A DNA stretch of 5,139 nucleotides from an uncultured Faecalibacterium sp. (GTDB lineage: Bacteria; Bacillota; Clostridia; Oscillospirales; Ruminococcaceae). The position numbers and the translations under genes are program-made. Where the stretch lies: assembly GCA_945982465.1 (NCBI GenBank), contig CAMFSB010000145.1, positions 1-5,139 of the forward strand, in the 5' to 3' direction. A model generated the notes under the pieces. It ran no database searches, was not told where the DNA came from, and was given only the letters and a program-made list of their open reading frames with translations. Shown here piece after piece: positions 1 through 4,696 of the stretch. Numbering within the stretch: position 1 is the first letter of the stretch; the number at the start of each line of letters is the position of its first letter.

Positions 1-189
1 GCCCAGACCATCGACTGGAACGTGATGTACGCCTCGCCGGTGATTTCTGCGGATCTGCTGGAGGATGTGGACCACGCGGAATGGATGGCTGAAACCGATA
101 TGGACAACCTGCGCTATTTTGCCATCGGAGCGATGCAGATGGATATTGTGGTGCGCTGGGTCACGGAGATCGCGCCGCTGGCTCAGTGA
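1..189 (+). CDS. Probable ABC transporter substrate-binding protein, C-terminal fragment
   Basis: An open frame runs from the first base to a TGA at 187-189, giving the last 62 residues of a protein whose start lies upstream. The fragment is soluble, with no membrane segment, and contains a YASPVIS stretch and a late RWVTEI near the end. This resembles the C-terminal tail of iron/polyamine-type solute-binding proteins, where a [L/M]PVN-like motif is followed some 30-40 residues later by a helix ending in an RW-x-EEI-like segment. The permease gene starts only 10 bases downstream, which fits a binding-protein/permease operon. What is seen is the frame, the solubility and the position; the family assignment is an inference from weak tail similarity and context. 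The substrate cannot be deduced. It could instead be another secreted or soluble protein of the operon. Confidence 0.6.
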   Translation, partial: AQTIDWNVMYASPVISADLLEDVDHAEWMAETDMDNLRYFAIGAMQMDIVVRWVTEIAPLAQ

Positions 190-193
190 GGTG
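188..193 (+). promoter_or_regulatory. Ribosome binding site of the permease gene
   Basis: GAGGTG overlaps the stop codon of the upstream gene and ends 6 bases before the ATG at 200. It decides the permease start: the frame stays open upstream to an ATG at 65, but that longer version would overlap the preceding gene over most of its visible length and would add an arginine/tryptophan-rich N-terminus that does not look like a permease. Confidence 0.75.
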
Positions 194-199
194 ACAAGC

Positions 200-1048
200 A
201 TGACAAGCACAAAGCAAAAGCAGTGGCTGCCGTATCTGATGGTGCTGCCCGCAATGACCATTATGGCCGTTGTTGTGGTGCTGCCGATCTGCAGCACGGT
301 GGTCCGATCCTTCCGCACGGCGGATGGGCAGTTCACCTGGGATAACTACCTGTACTTTTTTACCAGTGCCGAGGCATGGCAGAGCCTGCGCTTCACCATC
401 ATTGAAGCGGTGATTGTTACCGCGCTGAGCGTTGTGCTCAGTTTTCTGCTGGCGCTGTACCTGCGGTTCGTAAAAAGCCCGGTCAGCCGCCTGCTGGGGC
501 GGATGTATCTTCTGCCGCGCTTTATTCCGGGCGTGGCTGCGGTATACGCAGTGATGAACGTCATTAAAAATTCGGGCACCATCAATCGCATTGCCATGGC
601 GTTCGGTGTTGATTTCAAGCCCAACCTGCTGTACGATATGAAAGGCATTGTGCTGTCGAATTTGTGGTTTTCCATCCCGTTTTCGGCCATGATGATGAGC
701 GCAGCGCTGTCCAACGTGAACGATTCCTACATCGAAAGTGCCCGGGATGCGGGCTGCGGCAGCCTGGCCATCCTGCGCCGCATCATTCTGCCGCTTACCT
801 ATAAGGATATTATTGTCAGTGCTACCTTTATCCTGATGGGGCAGGTGGGCGCGTTTACCATCCCGTATCTGACCGGCCCCAACAATCCTAAGATGCTGGG
901 CATCCTGCTGTACCAGCAGGCGGGGACCTACATGGATTACGAGCGTGCGGCTGCACTGTCGGTGCTGATGTTCCTGCTGTGCCTGGGCGGCGCGATTGTG
1001 TACATCCGTTCCAACATGAAAGAAGAGGTGTGGGAAAGCGGCAGGTGA
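200..1048 (+). CDS. ABC transporter inner-membrane permease, PotB/binding-protein-dependent type
   Basis: This 282-residue integral membrane protein forms part of the channel of an ABC importer and passes solute from the binding protein into the cytoplasm. About six hydrophobic segments are visible, near residues 11-35, 66-91, 103-122, 149-170, 204-225 and 250-269. The cytoplasmic EAA loop that docks on the ATPase is clear: ESARDAG at 179-185 followed by ILP at 196-198, with the conserved glycine at 185. Length and layout match the PotB/CysTW-like permeases of the spermidine/putrescine, thiamine and iron families. The gene follows the probable binding-protein gene by 10 bases and precedes the phosphatase by 45, so the three are likely co-transcribed. 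No ATPase or second permease gene follows, although these transporters usually need both. The substrate is unknown; polyamine, iron or an organophosphorus compound are all possible. The family call is firm, the specificity is not. Confidence 0.9.
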   Translation: MTSTKQKQWLPYLMVLPAMTIMAVVVVLPICSTVVRSFRTADGQFTWDNYLYFFTSAEAWQSLRFTIIEAVIVTALSVVLSFLLALYLRFVKSPVSRLLGRMYLLPRFIPGVAAVYAVMNVIKNSGTINRIAMAFGVDFKPNLLYDMKGIVLSNLWFSIPFSAMMMSAALSNVNDSYIESARDAGCGSLAILRRIILPLTYKDIIVSATFILMGQVGAFTIPYLTGPNNPKMLGILLYQQAGTYMDYERAAALSVLMFLLCLGGAIVYIRSNMKEEVWESGR

Positions 1049-1078
1049 CCCCAGAACCCCCGTATCACCACCCCCGTT

Positions 1079-1085
1079 AAGGAGG
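1079..1085 (+). promoter_or_regulatory. Ribosome binding site of the phosphatase gene
   Basis: AAGGAGG, a perfect Shine-Dalgarno sequence, lies 8 bases before the ATG at 1094 and fixes this start. It sits directly after a C-rich stretch in the 45-base gap following the permease gene. Confidence 0.85.
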
Positions 1086-1093
1086 ACGAGCCT

Positions 1094-1840
1094 ATGAAAC
1101 TTGCCGTATCACAGCCGCTGCCGCTGCAAGGGGCGCGGAACACGCGCGATCTGGGCGGCTACCCGGCCGGGAACGGCCGCACGACCTGCAGCCATGTATT
1201 TCTGCGCGGGGATTCCACTGCGCAGCTGACCTCTGCCGATGTGCAGGCGCTGCTGGCCTACGGGGTAGGCTGCGTGATCGACCTGCGCAGCGAAAACGAG
1301 ACCGCCGCCGCTCCCAGCGTGCTCAGGGGGCAGCCTGGCGTAGCGTATTACACCGTGCCGCTGCTGGACGAGGCGGCATCCAGCGGCTTTACCGGCGCGC
1401 TGCCCAAAGGGATGGGCGAGGTATACCAGGCGCTGCTGGACCGTAATGCCGCCGACTTTGCCCGTATCGTGCACCTGCTGGCCGCCCATCTGGATAAGGT
1501 AACTTTGTTCCATTGCACCGCCGGCAAGGATCGTACCGGGGTGACCGCCATGCTGCTGCTGGCGCTGGCGGGCGTGCCGCGCGAGGCGATCGTGGCCGAT
1601 TATGCCGTTAGCGAGCAGAACATGAAGCTGGTGTTTGAGCAGATCAAACGCTCCATCCGGGAAAAATACGGCGCCGAGCCGCCGGCTGCGGCCTTTTCCT
1701 CGGCCCCGTGCCAGATCGAACAGACATTGGATCACCTGGAACAGACCTGGGGCACGGCGGAGCAGTATCTGCTGGCAGCCGGAGCCGCCCCGCAAGAGCT
1801 TGCGGCTATCCGCAAGGCACTGCTGGGCACAGCGGAATGA
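1094..1840 (+). CDS. Tyrosine/dual-specificity protein phosphatase (Y_phosphatase3 / LipA-like)
   Basis: This 248-residue cysteine-dependent phosphatase hydrolyses phosphate monoesters through a cysteinyl-phosphate intermediate. The signature P-loop HCTAGKDRTG covers residues 140-149, with nucleophile Cys141 and phosphate-binding Arg147. The N-terminal NTRDLGGY motif (16-23) and VIDLRSENE (61-69) are the usual companions of this family; a VADY element follows at 167-170. No signal peptide or membrane segment is visible, so it is probably cytoplasmic. Lysine and aspartate inside the loop (GKDR) are shared with Listeria LipA and mycobacterial MptpB, which accept phosphoinositides as well as phosphotyrosine, so the natural substrate may be a phospholipid head group, sugar phosphate or nucleotide rather than a protein. 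It is the last gene of the ABC transporter operon, which hints at handling of the imported compound; that link is inference. All catalytic residues are present and the length is normal. Confidence 0.9.
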   Translation: MKLAVSQPLPLQGARNTRDLGGYPAGNGRTTCSHVFLRGDSTAQLTSADVQALLAYGVGCVIDLRSENETAAAPSVLRGQPGVAYYTVPLLDEAASSGFTGALPKGMGEVYQALLDRNAADFARIVHLLAAHLDKVTLFHCTAGKDRTGVTAMLLLALAGVPREAIVADYAVSEQNMKLVFEQIKRSIREKYGAEPPAAAFSSAPCQIEQTLDHLEQTWGTAEQYLLAAGAAPQELAAIRKALLGTAE

Positions 1841-1853
1841 TCAGCCTGCATGC

Positions 1854-1892
1854 AAACAAGCCGGCCGCGCACAGCGCGGCCGGCTTGTTTTA
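1854..1892 (+). terminator. Rho-independent terminator of the transporter-phosphatase operon
   Basis: A perfect 17-bp stem pairs 1854-1870 with 1874-1890 around a 3-base loop ACA. The core is GGCCGCGC-rich, and the 3' arm ends in TTGTTTTAT, giving the U-rich tail. It starts 14 bases after the phosphatase stop. The opposite arm begins with AAACAA, so the hairpin could also stop transcription from the other direction. Confidence 0.92.
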
Positions 1893-2070
1893 TTGGCACT
1901 CCGCGCTGTATTGGTGATCGGTTGCGCCGGGCTGTGCCGCGCCGCTTCCGTCGGCAGCAGGATGCGTTCAACGGCGGCGCCGGCGCGCGGAACGGCCCGG
2001 CAAGCAGACCTCGGCAGGAAGGCCTGTGCCGTGATTTCCCCAAAAAGATACCCCATACCGCGGGATGTTC
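1893..2070. other. Non-coding G+C-rich stretch with no recognisable content
   Basis: This is the unassigned part of the gap of about 370 bases between the phosphatase and rpoN genes. Frames crossing it on either strand lack a good ribosome binding site and give arginine/proline/alanine-rich translations typical of chance open frames in G+C-rich DNA. No tRNA, repeat array or insertion sequence end is apparent. Confidence 0.6.
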
Positions 2071-2099
2071 TTGGCTTTACAGGCAGAATGGAGTATAAT
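2071..2099 (+). promoter_or_regulatory. SigA-type promoter of rpoN
   Basis: The -35 box TTGGCT (2071-2076, 4 of 6 matches to TTGACA) is separated by exactly 17 bases from a perfect -10 box TATAAT (2094-2099). Transcription should begin near 2105-2107. This implies a leader of about 104 nt before the ATG at 2210 and argues against translation starting at the in-frame GTG at 2105, which would sit at the very 5' end of the message. Confidence 0.8.
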
Positions 2100-2111
2100 T
2101 TCAGGTGAAAT
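2098..2111 (+). promoter_or_regulatory. Perfect palindrome over the rpoN -10/+1 region, candidate operator
   Basis: ATTTCAGGTGAAAT is a perfect inverted repeat with 6-base arms and a 2-base centre. It overlaps the last two bases of the -10 box and covers the expected transcription start. A dimeric repressor bound here would block RNA polymerase. The sequence shows the symmetry and position; that a protein binds it is inference, and no matching regulator is identified. Confidence 0.4.
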
Positions 2112-2135
2112 CATTTGGCCGGAGCCGCTGCAAAA

Positions 2136-2189
2136 CAGGCGGGCTCTGCCTGCGTCCGGGCTTGCCGGCGCAGCCCCGGGCGGTGCGCC
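2136..2189 (+). promoter_or_regulatory. Hairpin-forming 5' leader of rpoN
   Basis: Within the roughly 104-nt untranslated leader, 2136-2142 can pair with 2146-2152 (7 bp with one G-U, loop GCT) and GGCGCA at 2167-2172 with TGCGCC at 2184-2189. The second hairpin ends only a few bases before the Shine-Dalgarno region. No U-tract follows, so it does not look like a transcription terminator. It matches no riboswitch class I recognise and may simply reflect high G+C content. Confidence 0.35.
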
Positions 2190-2193
2190 CCGT

Positions 2194-2202
2194 GAGGAGA
2201 GG
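2194..2202 (+). promoter_or_regulatory. Ribosome binding site of rpoN
   Basis: GAGGAGAGG ends 7 bases before the ATG at 2210. It sets the start at MDIHQTQAAEQQ, exactly where sigma-54 region I should begin, and excludes the 35 extra residues that would follow from the upstream GTG at 2105. Confidence 0.85.
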
Positions 2203-2209
2203 TTATATC

Positions 2210-3541
2210 ATGGATATTCATCAGACCCAGGCTGCCGAACAGCAGTTGATCCTGACACAGGAAATGCGCCAGTCCCTGCACATTTTGCAGCTGGCGCTGC
2301 CGGATCTGCGCCAATATCTGCTGGACGAAGCACTCTCCAACCCATTGCTGGAAGTGGAGGACCCGCAGCCGGCTTTGCAGCCTGCCGTGGCGGAACGGGA
2401 ACCGTCATTCGGACAGCCCGGGCAGGCTGCAGCCGACGGGCCGGAACTGTTCCGCCAGATGGAGGACCGCAGCGGCAACGACCTCACCGGCCTGCTCCAC
2501 GAGCAGCTATTGCGGATGCCCTATCTGGACCGGAGACTGGCCGGCCTGTGTGGGTATCTGGTCGAATGCCTGGACGAGCACGGCTACCTGTCTTTCCCGG
2601 TCGATGAACTGGCCCAGGTGCTCAACTGCCCGGTTTTTGAGGTAGAACAGGCGCTTTATGTGGTGCAGAGCCTGGAACCGGCCGGGGTAGGGGCGCGTTC
2701 GCTTTCCGAGTGCCTGATCCTGCAGCTGGCCCAAAGCCCGAATCTCAACGAGCATACGATCCGGCTGGCCACGCAGGGGCTGGATCTGCTGGCGAAAAAT
2801 GACCTGAACGCCATGGCGCAGCTTCTGGGCTGCACCAGAGAACAGGCACAGCAGGCGGCTCAGACGGTGCGGCAGCTCAACCCACGCCCGGTGCGAGGCC
2901 TGGAACATGGCGGCGCAATTCTGTATCAGGTGCCGGAGGCAGAGGTTTTTGCAGAGGACGGTCGGCTGAAAATCGAGATGAACCGGACCTTCCTGCCCTG
3001 CCTGCGGCTGGACCCGCAGGTTTGTGGGCTGCTGCAGGACAGCGCCGCCCCGGAGGAGCGCAGCTACCTGCGCAAGTGCGCCGCCCAGGCGGAAAAATGG
3101 CTGCGGGGGGGGGCGGGCCGGGAGACTACGCTGGAAAAGCTGCTGCGGGTGATCGTGCACAGGCAGGCGCGCTGGTTTTTGGAGGACGCGCCGCTGCAGC
3201 CGCTTACCATGCGGGAGATCGCGGAAGAGCTGGCGCTCAGTCCGTCCACCGTCAGCCGCGCCATCCAGCAAAAGACCCTTGTGTTCCGCGGACAGAGCCT
3301 GCCGCTGAAACAGTTTATCTGCGGCAGGGTGGAAGCCACCGGCGGGCAGGCGGTGTCGACCGGCGAGGTCAAGCAGCATTTGCAGCGCCTGATCCAGGCG
3401 GAGGATGCGGCCCGGCCCCTGTCCGACGAGGCGCTGCAAATGGCGCTGGGGGCCGCAGGGTTCCCGGTGTCCCGCCGCACCGTGGCAAAGTATCGGGAAG
3501 AGCTGGCCATTCCCCGCGCCAGCGCCCGGCGCAAACGATAA
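2210..3541 (+). CDS. rpoN: RNA polymerase sigma-54 factor RpoN (SigL)
   Basis: This alternative sigma factor binds core RNA polymerase, recognises -24/-12 (GG/GC) promoters and needs an AAA+ enhancer-binding activator to open DNA. The protein has 443 residues, within the usual family range of about 430-480. Region I (residues 5-50) is glutamine/leucine-rich and carries LTQEMRQSLHILQLAL and NPLLE. A short region II linker rich in P, A, E and Q covers about 51-90. The core-binding domain follows from about 93 (LLHEQLLRMPYLDRRLAGL) with the EPAGVGARSLSECL motif at 156-169. The helix-turn-helix is near 332-351 (MREIAEELALSPSTVSRAI). The RpoN box is SRRTVAKYRE at 421-430, with Ser replacing the usual first Ala. 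It has its own promoter and ends convergent with etfA. Nine consecutive G (3105-3113) encode Arg299 to Ala302 between the core-binding and DNA-binding parts; the frame is intact here. No activator gene is in the window. Confidence 0.96.
   Translation: MDIHQTQAAEQQLILTQEMRQSLHILQLALPDLRQYLLDEALSNPLLEVEDPQPALQPAVAEREPSFGQPGQAAADGPELFRQMEDRSGNDLTGLLHEQLLRMPYLDRRLAGLCGYLVECLDEHGYLSFPVDELAQVLNCPVFEVEQALYVVQSLEPAGVGARSLSECLILQLAQSPNLNEHTIRLATQGLDLLAKNDLNAMAQLLGCTREQAQQAAQTVRQLNPRPVRGLEHGGAILYQVPEAEVFAEDGRLKIEMNRTFLPCLRLDPQVCGLLQDSAAPEERSYLRKCAAQAEKWLRGGAGRETTLEKLLRVIVHRQARWFLEDAPLQPLTMREIAEELALSPSTVSRAIQQKTLVFRGQSLPLKQFICGRVEATGGQAVSTGEVKQHLQRLIQAEDAARPLSDEALQMALGAAGFPVSRRTVAKYREELAIPRASARRKR
3105..3113 (+). 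repeat. G9 homopolymer tract inside rpoN
   Basis: Nine consecutive G bases, followed by CGGGCC, form the longest homopolymer run in the window. They encode the R-G-G-A linker at residues 299-302. Such tracts are prone to slippage in the cell and to read-length errors in sequencing; as given, the frame is open on both sides. Confidence 0.9.
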
Positions 3542-3560
3542 TGCTGCACGTAAAGAAACA

Positions 3561-3587
3561 GCCGGATCCATCGGCGATGGATCCGGC
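3561..3587 (-). terminator. Terminator between the convergent rpoN and etfA genes
   Basis: A perfect 12-bp stem pairs 3561-3572 with 3576-3587 around a 3-base loop. Read on the minus strand, the stem is followed by TGTTTCTTT, a U-rich tail suiting termination of etfBA, whose stop lies 14 bases upstream of the stem. On the plus strand the stem follows the rpoN stop by 19 bases but has only GGGTTGG after it, so termination of rpoN by the same hairpin is possible but weaker. Confidence 0.8.
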
Positions 3588-3601
3588 GGGTTGGTCCAGC
3601 G

Positions 3602-4681
3602 TCAGCGCGGCTGCCTTGCCTGCTGCAGCGCCTCGGTCAGCAGCGGCACCACGGAAAACAAATCGCCGCAGATGCCGTAATCGGCCAGTTCCATCATAGG
3701 CGCCTGCCGGTTGGTGTTTACCGCGATGATGCAGCCCGAATCCTGCATGCCGATCTGGTGCTGGATCGCGCCGGAAATGCCCAGCGCAATGTAGACACGC
3801 GGCCGGACGGTCTTGCCTGTTTGGCCGATCTGCCGCTCCGGGGGCAGCCAGCCGGCATCAACAGCGGCGCGGGAGCCGACAACTGTGCCGCCAAGGGCGT
3901 CGGCCAGCTCGCCCGCAAGGCGAAGCCCGTTTTCCACGTCACGGGCAATACCGCGTCCCACGGCCACCAGATACTCCGCCTGGGTCAGGTCCACGGCGGC
4001 CCGCACGGTATGCACCGTTTCCAGCACGGTGGTACGCAGGTCGGCCGGCGCAAGATCCACCGGCACCGGCGTTACAGCTACAGCTGCGGCGCGGGCCGCG
4101 TCCTTCGGCGCTTTTTTCATCACGCCGGGTCGCACCGTCGCCATGCAGGGGCGGAAGTTGGGGCAGATAATGGTTGCCATCAGGTGGCCGCCAAAGGCAG
4201 GCCGGGTCATTTTCAGACTGCGGTCCTGCAGATCCCACGTGCCGCCGTCCACATCCAACGTGGAATTCTGGCGCAGATACTCCAGATATTTGGGCATGGA
4301 CACATCCAGATGCGTGCAGTCGGCGCAAAGGCCGGTGTGCAGCCGGGCGGCGCACCGGGCCGCCAGATCCCGCCCGATGTGGGTGGCTCCCATCAGCAAG
4401 ATCTCCGGCTGGCGGGCCTGGGCCAGCTTGCACAACACGCTGCAATAGGCGTCCGTTGTATATTCCCGCAGCAGGGGATGCTCACACAGCAGTACCTCAT
4501 CGGCGCCGTACGCCCCCAATTCTGCCGCCAGCGACGCTACACCGTCGCCCAGCAAAACGCCGCACAGCCGCGCGCCCAGGTCGTCGGCCAGACGGCGGCC
4601 CTCGCTGAGCAATTCTGCGGCTGTAGAGTCCGGCTTGCCGCCGCACTGCTCACAAAAGACCCAGATCTCTCCGTTCGTCAT
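3602..4681 (-). CDS. etfA: Electron transfer flavoprotein subunit alpha
   Basis: The alpha subunit of the soluble EtfAB heterodimer holds the FAD that shuttles electrons to or from an acyl-CoA dehydrogenase. The protein has 359 residues, somewhat longer than classical 310-340-residue EtfA. The N-terminal alpha/beta domain (about 4-200) includes TRPAFGGHLMATI (159-171) and MATVRPGVM (180-188). The C-terminal FAD domain is unmistakable: GSRAAVDAGW (269-278), RQIGQTGKTV (283-292), GISGAIQHQIGM (301-312) and ADYGICGD (333-340). A segment of some 25 residues around 128-152 appears to account for the extra length. Nine cysteines lie in the first 122 residues, including C10-x2-C13 and C119-x2-C122. 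No ferredoxin domain is fused. It follows etfB by 13 bases, so the two are surely co-translated. Clostridial relatives often bifurcate electrons (NADH to crotonyl-CoA plus ferredoxin); whether this one does cannot be decided without the start of EtfB and the partner dehydrogenase. Confidence 0.96.
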   Translation of the reverse strand: MTNGEIWVFCEQCGGKPDSTAAELLSEGRRLADDLGARLCGVLLGDGVASLAAELGAYGADEVLLCEHPLLREYTTDAYCSVLCKLAQARQPEILLMGATHIGRDLAARCAARLHTGLCADCTHLDVSMPKYLEYLRQNSTLDVDGGTWDLQDRSLKMTRPAFGGHLMATIICPNFRPCMATVRPGVMKKAPKDAARAAAVAVTPVPVDLAPADLRTTVLETVHTVRAAVDLTQAEYLVAVGRGIARDVENGLRLAGELADALGGTVVGSRAAVDAGWLPPERQIGQTGKTVRPRVYIALGISGAIQHQIGMQDSGCIIAVNTNRQAPMMELADYGICGDLFSVVPLLTEALQQARQPR

Positions 4682-4689
4682 GGAACATT

Positions 4690-4696
4690 CCTCCTT
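4690..4696 (-). promoter_or_regulatory. Ribosome binding site of etfA, overlapping the etfB stop
   Basis: On the minus strand AAGGAGG lies 8 bases before the etfA ATG, and its two A bases belong to the TAA stop codon of etfB. The arrangement supports translational coupling and equal production of the two subunits. Confidence 0.85.

Noticed and set aside
65..199. An ATG at 65 would extend the permease by 45 residues and overlap the upstream gene.
   Set aside because: The extension is rich in Trp, Arg and Cys with no permease character, and the ATG at 200 has its own Shine-Dalgarno sequence. The upstream frame is a better coding frame there.
1893..1909. TTGGCAC followed by CCGCGCTGT looked like a possible sigma-54 -24/-12 promoter.
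   Set aside because: Only the -24 half fits. The -12 element should have GC about 10 bases after the GG, within TTGCA, and here reads GCTGT at the required spacing; no gene starts suitably downstream.
1841..2056. A 71-codon minus-strand frame in the intergenic region beginning MGYLFGEITAQAF.
   Set aside because: It has no ribosome binding site, runs through the terminator hairpin, and its composition is that of a chance frame in G+C-rich DNA. It resembles no family I recognise.
2105..2209. An in-frame GTG at 2105 would extend RpoN by 35 residues at its N-terminus.
   Set aside because: The GTG coincides with the expected transcription start and has no ribosome binding site. The added residues are unlike sigma-54, while the ATG at 2210 has a good site and begins exactly at region I.
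2507..3571. A long 354-codon minus-strand frame opposite rpoN.
   Set aside because: It is the antisense shadow of a well-conserved gene; its His/Arg/Pro/Gln-rich sequence has no recognisable domain.
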